Assembly (NCBI RefSeq): GCF_014638845.1
Contig: NZ_BMFP01000002.1
Location: 204,373 to 268,372 of the forward strand
Source of the DNA: Pontibacter amylolyticus
GTDB taxonomy: Bacteria; Bacteroidota; Bacteroidia; Cytophagales; Hymenobacteraceae
Direction of reading: 5' to 3'
Length of the DNA stretch: 64,000 nt
The first letter of the stretch is position 1. Every line of letters begins with the position of its first letter. Below, in pieces: positions 8,000 through 16,402 of this stretch. A program made the translations under genes and the position numbers. The notes beneath the pieces are model-generated. The model ran no database searches. It saw nothing but the letters and a program-made list of their open reading frames with translations, and had not been told where the DNA came from.

Positions 8000-9241
8000 A
8001 TGAGCACGCTATCCATTACTTCCAGCCAGCAGGCAATCGAAACCGAAGAGAAATACGGCGCCCACAACTACCACCCGCTGCCGGTGGTGCTGAACAAAGG
8101 CGAGGGCGTATACCTGTGGGATGTGGAAGGCAAACGCTATTACGATTTCCTGTCGGCCTATAGCGCCGTGAACCAGGGCCACTGCCACCCACACATCATC
8201 AACGCGCTGATCGAGCAGGCGCAGCAACTCACGCTGACTTCCCGCGCTTTTTACAACGACAAGCTAGGTATAGCTGAGAAGTACATCTGCGAGCTGTTTG
8301 GCTACGACAAATCTCTTTACATGAACTCGGGCGCAGAGGCTGTGGAGACAGCCATCAAGCTAGCCCGCAAGTGGGGTTACCTCAAAAAGGGAATCGCCTC
8401 GCACAACGCCGAGATCATTGTAGTGGAGCGCAACTTCCACGGCCGCACGACGGGCATCATCTCCTTCTCCACCGATCCGGATTCCACCAAAGGCTTCGGT
8501 CCGTATATGCCGGGCTTCAAAGTGATTCCTTATGATGATCTGGAGGCGCTGGAAACGGCCCTGAAAGAGAACCCGAACGTGTGTGGCTTCCTGGTGGAGC
8601 CAATCCAGGGAGAAGCCGGTGTGGTCGTGCCGCAGGACGGCTACATGGCCAAGGCGCATGCGCTTTGCAAAGCGTACAACGTGCTGCTCATGGCCGATGA
8701 GATCCAGACAGGTATAGCCCGCACAGGCAAGCTACTGGCCAGTTATTATGACGATGTAAAAGCCGACATCCTGATTCTGGGCAAAGCCCTTTCGGGTGGT
8801 GTACTGCCGGTATCCTGCGTGCTGGCCGACGACGATATCATGCTGTGCATTCAGCCCGGCGAGCACGGCTCTACTTTTGGTGGCAACCCGATGGCCGCCG
8901 CAGTGGCCATTGCCGCTTTGGAGGTGATAAAAGATGAAAACCTGGTGGAGAATGCCTACAGGCTGGGTGAAGTGTTCCGGGACCGCATGAACCAACTGAT
9001 GGCCAAGCGTCCGGAAGTGGTAACGCTAGTACGTGGTCGTGGATTGCTGAACGCCATCGTGATTAAGCCTGCTGCAGACGGTCGCACCGCTTGGGATGTG
9101 TGCGTGGAGCTGAAGGAGAACGGCCTGCTGGCCAAGCCAACCCACGGTGACATCATCCGCTTCGCTCCGCCGCTGGTGATGACCGAAGAGCAGCTGCACG
9201 AGTGCTGCGACATTATTGAAGGAGTGATCATGAACTTCTAA
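8000..9241 (+). CDS. rocD: Ornithine aminotransferase
   Basis: A class-III PLP aminotransferase that converts ornithine and 2-oxoglutarate to glutamate-5-semialdehyde and glutamate, linking arginine and proline metabolism. The 413 residues start with the family-typical [16 protein letters not shown]. They contain [22 protein letters not shown] (PLP phosphate region), [21 protein letters not shown] and the Schiff-base lysine K262 in [11 protein letters not shown]. The length and the GAHNYHPLP and NQGHCHPHI motifs favour ornithine over acetylornithine aminotransferase. It is monocistronic, closed by a hairpin at 9268-9299. Confidence 0.94.
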   Translation: MSTLSITSSQQAIETEEKYGAHNYHPLPVVLNKGEGVYLWDVEGKRYYDFLSAYSAVNQGHCHPHIINALIEQAQQLTLTSRAFYNDKLGIAEKYICELFGYDKSLYMNSGAEAVETAIKLARKWGYLKKGIASHNAEIIVVERNFHGRTTGIISFSTDPDSTKGFGPYMPGFKVIPYDDLEALETALKENPNVCGFLVEPIQGEAGVVVPQDGYMAKAHALCKAYNVLLMADEIQTGIARTGKLLASYYDDVKADILILGKALSGGVLPVSCVLADDDIMLCIQPGEHGSTFGGNPMAAAVAIAALEVIKDENLVENAYRLGEVFRDRMNQLMAKRPEVVTLVRGRGLLNAIVIKPAADGRTAWDVCVELKENGLLAKPTHGDIIRFAPPLVMTEEQLHECCDIIEGVIMNF

Positions 9242-9242
9242 G

Positions 9243-9256
9243 TCAGGTATACCTGA
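9243..9256. repeat. Perfect palindromic copy of the CAGGTATA motif
   Basis: TCAGGTATACCTGA, a perfect 14-nt palindrome two bases after the rocD stop. It is the full palindromic form of the very frequent AGGTATA motif of this window and lies between the stop codon and the terminator stem. Confidence 0.7.
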
Positions 9257-9267
9257 CGCAAAGTATA

Positions 9268-9299
9268 AAGGCGAGGCTCCAGCGGCTTCGCCTTTTTGT
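9268..9299 (+). terminator. rocD terminator
   Basis: A 10-bp stem AAGGCGAGGC / GCTTCGCCTT (one G-T pair) followed by TTTGTTTTTT. Confidence 0.8.
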
Positions 9300-9395
9300 T
9301 TTTTAAGCGAAAACAAAAAAATCAGTAGCTTTAAGAAACAATAGTTCTTGATTACAAGAAGCGTAAACTGTATGTCTTGGATTAACTTAGAAGTA

Positions 9396-9776
9396 ATGAA
9401 AAAGTATCTGTTTGTTTCAGCTTTGTTCTTATTTTCCTGTTCATCCGAAAACGTAACGACACCAGAAAACAACGCTTCTGCAGATGAAAAACTTCAATGG
9501 AGGAAGGACTATGCTTTTTGTGCCTGCTTGCACCACGCTTTAGGAGAAGACATAGCTGGTCAAATTAGAGAAGTAGATTTCTCTAGGGGAATGTTATTTG
9601 ATATAGGAGACCTTGGTGGACTATACCGCCCTCTTGATAGCATGGCTTTAGAGGCTGCCAGCAAGATAACAGTGAGCCGGATAAAAGATTTTGGAGACTC
9701 GCGACCTATCGTTTTTGAATGTCTACAATTTCATCGCTCGAAAGAGCTGGATATGTACTTGAAATCTATAAAGTAA
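9396..9776 (+). CDS. Putative lipoprotein, unknown function
   Basis: A 126-residue predicted lipoprotein starting MKKYLFVSALFLFSC with the lipobox at residues 12-15. The mature part contains an AFCACLHHALGED segment and a later FECLQFH, giving three further cysteines. An upstream in-frame ATG exists at 9348 but would add 16 residues before the signal peptide, so the ATG at 9396 is preferred. Codon use is visibly more AT-rich than rocD or hemB, which may mean recent acquisition or low expression. No family recognised. Confidence 0.65.
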   Translation: MKKYLFVSALFLFSCSSENVTTPENNASADEKLQWRKDYAFCACLHHALGEDIAGQIREVDFSRGMLFDIGDLGGLYRPLDSMALEAASKITVSRIKDFGDSRPIVFECLQFHRSKELDMYLKSIK

Positions 9777-9857
9777 GAATAATTTCTACAGCAATCGCGA
9801 AAGCATAATAACGTCAACACATGGGACTTCGACTTGCTTCTAATTTAAATTGAAAAC

Positions 9858-10121
9858 ATGCCTCAACCAGATCAAACCAAACCCATTGTCATTTTCTCCG
9901 GTGATTTCCACCGGGCAGCCATCATCAAAAACATGCTCGAGAACCACAGCATTTACGTGTTCATGCAAAACGAGCACATGGGCAGCATCGCGCCCTGGCA
10001 GGTGAGCTCAGGCGGTTTCAACCCGGTAAAGCTGATCATCTCCGGTCAGGATGAGGAAGAAGCTAAAAGGCTTTTGGAGGGCTTTGATGACGCCGCTTTT
10101 GACAACGAAGACAACTTGTAA
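9858..10121 (+). CDS. DUF2007 family protein
   Basis: An 87-residue soluble protein with the DUF2007 (putative signal-transducing protein) pattern: an N-terminal strand IVIFSGDFHRAAIIKNMLENHSI, a central HMGSIAPW and a C-terminal VKLIISGQDEEEAKRLLEGF. The ferredoxin-like fold of this family resembles ACT or PII-type small domains, but no ligand is established. It lies 145 nt upstream of hemB. Confidence 0.8.
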   Translation: MPQPDQTKPIVIFSGDFHRAAIIKNMLENHSIYVFMQNEHMGSIAPWQVSSGGFNPVKLIISGQDEEEAKRLLEGFDDAAFDNEDNL

Positions 10122-10193
10122 GGAAACCTCCGAAAAACAGGTATAGCCTCAAATCATTGCAGGTATAGCATGCACCAATTTCTGAGGTATCGC

Positions 10194-10224
10194 TTCGCTT
10201 TGCCCCGCATAAGCCGTACCTTTG
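10194..10224 (+). promoter_or_regulatory. hemB promoter
   Basis: TTCG (10194-10197, one mismatch to TTTG), a 19-nt spacer, then TACCTTTG (10217-10224), an exact TAnnTTTG -7 match. The predicted transcript would start about 35 nt before the hemB ATG. Confidence 0.5.
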
Positions 10225-10266
10225 CGGTATACTTATGTTGAAGCATGTTAGAGCAAACGCGATACT

Positions 10267-11241
10267 ATGATCACGAAAAGACCAAGACGAAACCGCTATA
10301 ACGAAGTCATCCGCAGTATGGTGCAGGAAACCGCACTGGAGCTGAACGACTTTATTTTCCCGCTCTTTATCATCGAAGGGCAAAATCAAAAAGTAGAGGT
10401 GGCCTCCATGCCGGGCATCAATCGCTACTCTGTGGACACTCTGCTCGATGAGGTGGCCTCCTGCGTGGACCTGGGCATCAAGGCTTTCGCTCCTTTCCCG
10501 AGCATCCCCGAAAACCTGAAAGACAAGTACGCCAAAGAGAGCGCGAACCCGGAGGGCCTCTTCCCGAGAGCCATCCGCGAAATCAAGAAGAACTTTCCGG
10601 ACGTGGTGCTAATGACGGACGTCGCCATGGACCCCTACAGCTCCGACGGCCACGACGGCATTGTGATCAACGGTGAGATCGTGAACGACGAGACACTGGA
10701 GGTGCTGGGCAACATGGCGCTCACGCAGGCGCAGGCCGGCGCCGACATTGTGGGCCCTTCGGATATGATGGACGGCCGCGTGGGGCACATCCGCCGCGTA
10801 CTTGATGAGAACGGCTTCCACAAGGTGGGCATCATGAGCTATACCGCCAAGTATGCGAGCGCCTTCTACGGTCCGTTCCGCGACGCCCTCGACTCTGCCC
10901 CGAAAATGGGTGACAAGAAAACCTATCAGATGAACCCTGCCAACAGCCGCGAAGCGCTGATCGAAGCCGCGCTCGATACCGAAGAAGGAGCCGATTACCT
11001 GATGGTGAAACCCGCTTTGGCCTACCTCGACATCATCAAGCTGCTGCGCGACAACTCGCACCTGCCGATAGCCGCCTACAACGTGAGCGGAGAGTACGCC
11101 ATGGTGAAAGCCGCCGGCCTCAAGGGCTGGATCGATGGTGAGAAAGCCATGCTGGAAAGTCTGCTGAGCATCAAACGTGCCGGTGCCGACATCATCCTGT
11201 CTTACTTTGCCAAGGATTTCGCAGAATACATCCGCAAATAG
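10267..11241 (+). CDS. hemB: Porphobilinogen synthase
   Basis: HemB condenses two molecules of 5-aminolevulinate to porphobilinogen in haem biosynthesis. The 324 residues span the full family length. The Schiff-base lysine is K248 in YLMVKPALAYLDIIK, and the second active-site lysine is K195 in SYTAKYASAFYGPFRDA. The metal site of zinc-type enzymes (a Cys triad near residue 120) is absent: the segment reads VAMDPYSSDGHDGIV, indicating the magnesium or metal-independent type found in many bacteria. It ends with a strong terminator at 11260-11300. Confidence 0.96.
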   Translation: MITKRPRRNRYNEVIRSMVQETALELNDFIFPLFIIEGQNQKVEVASMPGINRYSVDTLLDEVASCVDLGIKAFAPFPSIPENLKDKYAKESANPEGLFPRAIREIKKNFPDVVLMTDVAMDPYSSDGHDGIVINGEIVNDETLEVLGNMALTQAQAGADIVGPSDMMDGRVGHIRRVLDENGFHKVGIMSYTAKYASAFYGPFRDALDSAPKMGDKKTYQMNPANSREALIEAALDTEEGADYLMVKPALAYLDIIKLLRDNSHLPIAAYNVSGEYAMVKAAGLKGWIDGEKAMLESLLSIKRAGADIILSYFAKDFAEYIRK

Positions 11242-11259
11242 TCGAATCTGACCACTGAG

Positions 11260-11300
11260 AGAAAGCGCTCTGGGCCACAAGCTCAGGGCGCTTTCTTTTT
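11260..11300 (+). terminator. hemB terminator
   Basis: A 16-bp stem with two G-T pairs (AGAAAGCGCTCTGGGC / GCTCAGGGCGCTTTCT) followed by TTTT. Confidence 0.85.
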
Positions 11301-11442
11301 AAAAGCTATGTTGCAAGAACACAAGGTATAAGATGGCACCTGCGTCTGTGTTTAACCAATTATCATATTCATTCTGAACCAGTTTGGCGTTCGGGCACTT
11401 TTACTTATATTGGTGGTTCTATACTTATACCTAAACTACTTT

Positions 11443-14400
11443 ATGAAGGGATTGGGCCTTTGGCTGATGGCCGCGGCACTCGCGACGACTTCTGTTAGCT
11501 TCGCGCAGCAGAATGCCTCATTGCCCGTGCGCGCAAATGTGAAGGAGCTGGGCCGCATTGCGGCAGCCGAGGATAAAAACTACCGGGCAAAACGTGCGGA
11601 GGCCATTGCGCTTGCCAGGAAAAATGGCTGGGAAATCGAGAAGACCTACCAAGACGGCACGCATATTTCGCTGCAGCGCCTCGATGCGCTGGGTATGCCG
11701 GTCTACTACATCACGTATAACAACGCGTCTGCCATCACAACCGGCACAGACCAACTCTGGGCGGGCGGCAAACTGGGCCTTAACCTGAGCGGGGCGAGCG
11801 CGAGCGTAACCGACAAAATGGGCATCTGGGACGGCGGCCTGGTCCGCGAATCGCATGTGGAGCTGCGTGGCCGGGTAGCGCAGAAAGATAAGGCCACCAA
11901 GCTGAATGACCATGCGACCCACGTGGCGGGCACGCTCATCGCCAGCGGGCAGAGCGGCATGGCCAAAGGGATGGCCCATGGAGTAAAAATGCTCCATGCT
12001 TATGACTTCAACAACAACGCCACTGAAATGGCCGAAGCCGCACAGGCCAATATGCTGGTTTCGAACCACTCCTATGGCACCATAGCCGGCTGGCGCTACA
12101 ACAGCGAGCGCAAGGGCACTGACGAGGATCCGTATTGGGAATGGTGGGGCACTACGCAGGTGAGCGAGACCGAGGACTACAAATTTGGCCTTTACGACGA
12201 AACCTCTGTCAGCTGGGACCGCATTGCTTTTAACGCCCCTTATTTTCTGATCGTGAAGTCAGGCGGAAACAACCGCCAGGAGCCCGGGCCTGAGGTGGGG
12301 AAGCCCTACATGCAGCGCAACTCCAACGGCAACTTTACCCTGGTGGCAAAGCGCCCCGATAACATCAGCAGCAACGACGGCTACGATGGCATTGCCACAT
12401 ACGGTTCCGCCAAAAACATACTGACGGTGGGTGCTGTGAACAACATACCGGGCGGCTACAACCAGCCATCCGATGTAAAGGTTACCAACTTTAGCAGCTT
12501 TGGCCCTACGGACGATGGTCGCATCAAGCCTGACCTGGTTGGCGGCGGAGAAAAAGTACTATCTACGACCAGCGTCAGCGATAAATCTTACAAAGTGTTG
12601 AGTGGCACCTCCATGGCGGCGCCCAATATTTCGGGTTCGCTGCTGCTGTTGCAGGAGCATTATGCCAATCTGCACAACGGGCAGGTTATGCGCGCCGCTA
12701 CCCTTAAGGGCCTGGCCATTCACACGGCTGACGAGGCGGGCAATGCCCTGGGCCCTGACTACATACACGGTTGGGGACTTTTGAACGCCAGTCGTGCCGC
12801 TACCATGATCAGCAATGCCCAGGGCACGCACCTGATGCAGGAGCGCAGGCTGGAGCAAGGCAAAACCTATACCTTCGAGGTAGTGGCATCCGGCGCGGGG
12901 CCGCTGGTAGCCACCATTTCCTGGACCGATCCGGAAGGAGCCGCCCACCCAACGGCAAGCGCCCTGAACAACCGCAGCCCGCGCCTGGTCAACGACCTGG
13001 ATGTGCGCATCATGCACCGTGGTAAGACGATCATGCCTTGGGTACTGGACCCGAACGCACCCGACCAGCCTGCCACCCGCGGCGACAATGTGGTGGATAA
13101 CGTCGAGCAGGTCTTTATACCTGATCCTATACCTGGCGAAACCTATACCATTACCGTAGGCCATAAGCGTACGATTCAGAAAGGACCTCAGGAATATTCC
13201 CTTTTGGTGAGCGGCGTGGGCGGCACCGCCTACTGTGCGAGTGCCCCTTCTTCAGAGGCGGGTTCACGCATCAGCAAGATCACATTCGACGGCATCACGA
13301 CGCCTTTCGAGGGTTGCGCGACCTACCGCCTACAAGACGAGATGCTATTGACTTTTGAGCCGGGCCAGACCAAGGTCGTGTCGTTTGAGCTGGGCACCTG
13401 TGGCGCCAATGCCAGCAAAGCCGCCAAGGTATACGTGGACTGGAATGGCAACGGCAGTTTTGAAGATCAAGGTGAGGAAGCGGCTGCTTCGGACGTCATC
13501 AATGGTGTTGGCGTGTTCAACGCCAGTATCGCCGCCCCTTCGTTCCTGCAGCCCGGCTCCTCCACCCGACTGCGCGTCGTGCTGGTCGAAACTTCCAATC
13601 CGGCCAGTATAAGCCCCTGCGGCACCTATACCCGCGGCGAAACGCAGGACTACATCGTTCAGGTGACTAGGCCATCCTCCGACATCGTACTGCAGCAGGT
13701 GGCGCCAGTCGGTGCTTCGCTTTGCGCGGGCACTACCCAACAGTTCTTAGTGACCCTCCGCAACAACGGGCTACGCGAGCAAAAAGACATCCCTGTCACA
13801 CTGGAGGTATACCGCAGTGGTGCTAAAGTAGCTACCTTGACAACGGTGTACACCAAAACGCTCAAGTCCTTTGACGCTGACGAGATCTTACTGACGGCTG
13901 ATTTCCAGACCGAAGCTGGAGCGACTTATGAACTGATTTCCTCGGCAGGCGCTGCCAGTGATGCCGTGCCGGAGAATAACACCTTGAGCAAAACGTATGG
14001 TGTGGGGGGCAATACTACTGCACCGCAGGTGGTGGCCACCCGCTGCGGCGGTCAGGCCAGCTATACCCTGACGGGCACAGGCGACGGCACGGTCTTCTGG
14101 TTCAATACGGCGACCGGAGGCACGCCAATAGCCGCAGGTAACGCAACCAGCATCACGACGAGCAGTGCCAACGGTACCCTCTATGCCTCCCTCAACGATT
14201 TCTCAGCTACCGTTGGGCCAGCTACCAAGAAATTTGCAAGCGGCGGCGGGTATAACCAATTCACGCCGGATGTCATTGTAGAGACGCAAGCCCCGATGCT
14301 GCTGGAAAGCGCCCGCCTGTACATTGGCAACTCCGGCAAGATCACCTTCACGGCCTACAACAGCAACGGGCTACCTGTATCAACCCGGACACTTACCGTA

Positions 14401-15204
14401 GAAGCTACCCGCACCAGCCCTGCCCCAAAAGTGCAGGAAGATGACCCGAACGACCAGGGCGCGGTCTATTACTTGGGATTAGAGCTACCAGATGCCGGCA
14501 CCTACAACATTGCGATCAGTTATGACCATCCGGATGGCGCCACCATCTACCGGAACAACGCCGGTGTAACGGGCTACCCGTTTGGCGTAAAGAACGTGTT
14601 CACCATCACCGGCACTACGGCCAACCCAGGTGCGCTTAGCTATTACTACTATTTCTACGACCTGAAAGTGCGTGCCCTCGGCTGCGTTAGCCCAAGGGTA
14701 GCGGTGCCAGTGGAGAATGGCGTTCCGATTCCGACACCGCTCATCACGCGCCAGGGCCTTAGCCTGCAGTCGAGTGTGGCGGATGGCAACCAGTGGTACT
14801 TAAACGACCAGCCTATACCTGGCGCAACCGGGCAAACCTATACCCCAACTGAAAGCGGCGACTATAGCGTGCAGGCGCAGTGGCAGGGCTGCGTTTCCAC
14901 ACGATCGCAGACCTATACCTTCGCCTATCAGGCTAACGGGCGCACGTTGAAGAAGGAACTGGTCGCTTCGCCTAACCCGAGCAGCGGCATTTTCAAGGTG
15001 CAGTTTGAGACAGAGCAGCAGGAGGATCTATACCTCCGCGTAACCGATATGCTGGGTCACGAGATTTACAGCAGACAGGTGACCGGATTCAACGGTTTCT
15101 ACGAAGCTGATATTGATCTTTCGGCCAGGAGCTCCGGTATCTACCTGCTCCGCGTGAAGTTCGCCAACCAAACCTATACCCAGAAACTGGTGCTGCAGCG
15201 TTAG
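11443..15204 (+). CDS. Secreted S8 subtilisin-like protease with T9SS tail
   Basis: A 1253-residue secreted serine protease. A signal peptide (WLMAAALATTSVSFAQQ) is followed by a propeptide-like region and the subtilase domain. The catalytic triad is D130 (GIWDGGLV), H157 (DHATHVAGT) and S390 (GTSMAAPNISG). A jelly-roll domain with YTITVGHK follows, then a GEVED-type module (VYVDWNGNGSFEDQGEE, about 660-680), a CARDB-like segment, an Ig-like module, and a C-terminal type IX sorting domain with SPNPSSGIFKVQF and a final YTQKLVLQR. The TTG-initiated extension to 11410 is less likely because ATG 11443 directly precedes the signal peptide. Probably displayed on the cell surface or released. It is monocistronic with its own terminator. 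Confidence 0.92.
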   Translation: MKGLGLWLMAAALATTSVSFAQQNASLPVRANVKELGRIAAAEDKNYRAKRAEAIALARKNGWEIEKTYQDGTHISLQRLDALGMPVYYITYNNASAITTGTDQLWAGGKLGLNLSGASASVTDKMGIWDGGLVRESHVELRGRVAQKDKATKLNDHATHVAGTLIASGQSGMAKGMAHGVKMLHAYDFNNNATEMAEAAQANMLVSNHSYGTIAGWRYNSERKGTDEDPYWEWWGTTQVSETEDYKFGLYDETSVSWDRIAFNAPYFLIVKSGGNNRQEPGPEVGKPYMQRNSNGNFTLVAKRPDNISSNDGYDGIATYGSAKNILTVGAVNNIPGGYNQPSDVKVTNFSSFGPTDDGRIKPDLVGGGEKVLSTTSVSDKSYKVLSGTSMAAPNISGSLLLLQEHYANLHNGQVMRAATLKGLAIHTADEAGNALGPDYIHGWGLLNASRAATMISNAQGTHLMQERRLEQGKTYTFEVVASGAGPLVATISWTDPEGAAHPTASALNNRSPRLVNDLDVRIMHRGKTIMPWVLDPNAPDQPATRGDNVVDNVEQVFIPDPIPGETYTITVGHKRTIQKGPQEYSLLVSGVGGTAYCASAPSSEAGSRISKITFDGITTPFEGCATYRLQDEMLLTFEPGQTKVVSFELGTCGANASKAAKVYVDWNGNGSFEDQGEEAAASDVINGVGVFNASIAAPSFLQPGSSTRLRVVLVETSNPASISPCGTYTRGETQDYIVQVTRPSSDIVLQQVAPVGASLCAGTTQQFLVTLRNNGLREQKDIPVTLEVYRSGAKVATLTTVYTKTLKSFDADEILLTADFQTEAGATYELISSAGAASDAVPENNTLSKTYGVGGNTTAPQVVATRCGGQASYTLTGTGDGTVFWFNTATGGTPIAAGNATSITTSSANGTLYASLNDFSATVGPATKKFASGGGYNQFTPDVIVETQAPMLLESARLYIGNSGKITFTAYNSNGLPVSTRTLTVEATRTSPAPKVQEDDPNDQGAVYYLGLELPDAGTYNIAISYDHPDGATIYRNNAGVTGYPFGVKNVFTITGTTANPGALSYYYYFYDLKVRALGCVSPRVAVPVENGVPIPTPLITRQGLSLQSSVADGNQWYLNDQPIPGATGQTYTPTESGDYSVQAQWQGCVSTRSQTYTFAYQANGRTLKKELVASPNPSSGIFKVQFETEQQEDLYLRVTDMLGHEIYSRQVTGFNGFYEADIDLSARSSGIYLLRVKFANQTYTQKLVLQR

Positions 15205-15225
15205 CAGGAAGCTTGCCATATGAAG

Positions 15226-15255
15226 AGCCCCGGCCGTTGCGCCGGGGCTTTTTTG
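15226..15255 (+). terminator. Subtilase gene terminator
   Basis: Stem AGCCCCGGC / GCCGGGGCT with a 6-nt loop followed by TTTTTT. Confidence 0.85.
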
Positions 15256-15395
15256 TGACGCCGTATTTCCGTCTGCTTCAGGTATAGCACAAAGACATAC
15301 AACCTGAGCCACCGCCTATACCTGCCGCTGCCGTGTTCCCCTTATTTTGCCGGATCGCCCGTATTGCCTATCTTCAGCCAAACAAAACAGAGATT

Positions 15396-16013
15396 ATGAA
15401 GAAATTACTACTCGCCATGAGTGTGGCTTTTATGTTCGCCTCCTGCGCGCAGCAGCCACAGGCCAGCAACACCCCGCCACAAACCGAAGAACTTGAGGAG
15501 GTGCCTGAGCAGCTGCAACTGGCCTCGCCGGTAACGCCTACGCAACAGGCCTTCTTCAATCAGCTGAGCAAGCTGTGCGGCAAGAGCTTCCGGGGCAAGG
15601 CCGTGTTTCCGGCTGATGGCAAAGACCCCTTTGCGGGCAAAGAGCTGACCATGCATGTGCGCGAATGCTCCGATGAGGTTATCCGCATCCCTTTCCACGT
15701 GGGCGAGGATAAATCCAGAACCTGGGTCATCAGCCAGATGGAAGAGGGCCTGCAGCTGAAGCATGACCACCGCCACGAAGACGGCACGCCAGACGAGGTG
15801 ACCATGTATGGTGGCATCGCTCTTGACACACAGGACGCCAGCACCATGCGCTTCCCGGCTGATGCCTTTACCGCCCAGCTTATACCTGCCGCCTCTACCA
15901 ACGAGTGGAGCCTGGTGCTCAGCCCCGACGGTAAAACATTCAGCTACATCCTCAAGCGCGACAACCAGCTCCGCTTTCACGCTGACTTCGACCTGACCCA
16001 GCCGATCAACTAA
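15396..16013 (+). CDS. Putative lipoprotein, unknown function
   Basis: A 205-residue predicted lipoprotein. The signal peptide MKKLLLAMSVAFMFASC ends in lipobox FASC, followed by a Gln/Pro/Glu-rich linker. The rest is a single soluble domain with an LCGKSFRGKAVFPADGKDPFAG stretch and a late WSLVLSPDGKTFSYIL; no catalytic signature is evident. An in-frame ATG at 15333 would put 21 non-signal residues in front, so it is rejected. It lies 190 nt after the subtilase gene beyond a terminator. Family not recognised with certainty. Confidence 0.75.
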   Translation: MKKLLLAMSVAFMFASCAQQPQASNTPPQTEELEEVPEQLQLASPVTPTQQAFFNQLSKLCGKSFRGKAVFPADGKDPFAGKELTMHVRECSDEVIRIPFHVGEDKSRTWVISQMEEGLQLKHDHRHEDGTPDEVTMYGGIALDTQDASTMRFPADAFTAQLIPAASTNEWSLVLSPDGKTFSYILKRDNQLRFHADFDLTQPIN

Positions 16014-16034
16014 GGTATAGCTCATCAAAGCAAG

Positions 16035-16064
16035 AAACCCGGAGTTTGCAATAACTCTGGGTTT
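16035..16064 (+). terminator. Possible terminator of lipoprotein gene
   Basis: 12-bp stem AAACCCGGAGTT / AACTCTGGGTTT with one G-T pair, but only a short T-run in the descending arm. Confidence 0.5.
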
Positions 16065-16066
16065 AT

Positions 16067-16230
16067 GCCCTCGCTTGCGTCCCGCGAGTGTGAGCTATCG
16101 GGCGGCCTCTGGCCGCTGGTGAACAGTAACTGCTAATCCCCGTGCCCTTTGTGCCTATCGTCATAGGTGGCGTCCCGCCACCAAATAGCTCACTCTCGCC
16201 AGAGGCGAGCGAGGGCTGTGGCCGCTCAAT
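16067..16230. repeat. REP-like element with imperfect inverted arms
   Basis: The left arm (16071-16118) carries GCGTCCCGCGAGTGTGAG then CTATCGGGCGGCCTCTGGCC. The right arm (about 16165-16229) is an imperfect inverted copy (TAGCTCACTCTCGCC). A further small hairpin GGTGGC-GTCCC-GCCACC lies inside. Single-arm copies occur at 1-50 (inverted) and 27491-27535. No ORF is carried. It resembles a REP/BIME or MITE-type dispersed repeat. Confidence 0.6.
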
Positions 16231-16347
16231 AGTGTCCAGAGTCTGCTCAATAGTGCCCACTCCGAAGACATTCGGAGCGAGGGCATTGAAACCTGAGCAC
16301 AACTATTCTGTCTCCTTATTTTTTTAAGTACCACTTCTTCCATAGAC

Positions 16348-16382
16348 AGAAGGCCCGGAGCTATTGTAGCTCCGGGCCTTCT
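16348..16382. terminator. Strong hairpin between convergent genes
   Basis: A perfect 16-bp stem AGAAGGCCCGGAGCTA with a 3-nt loop, 20 nt from the stop of the minus-strand DUF5916 gene. A short T-rich tail (CTTTGTT) exists only on the plus strand, so termination in the minus direction would be by hairpin alone. Confidence 0.65.
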
Positions 16383-16402
16383 CTTTGTTATGCGCAACAG
16401 AC

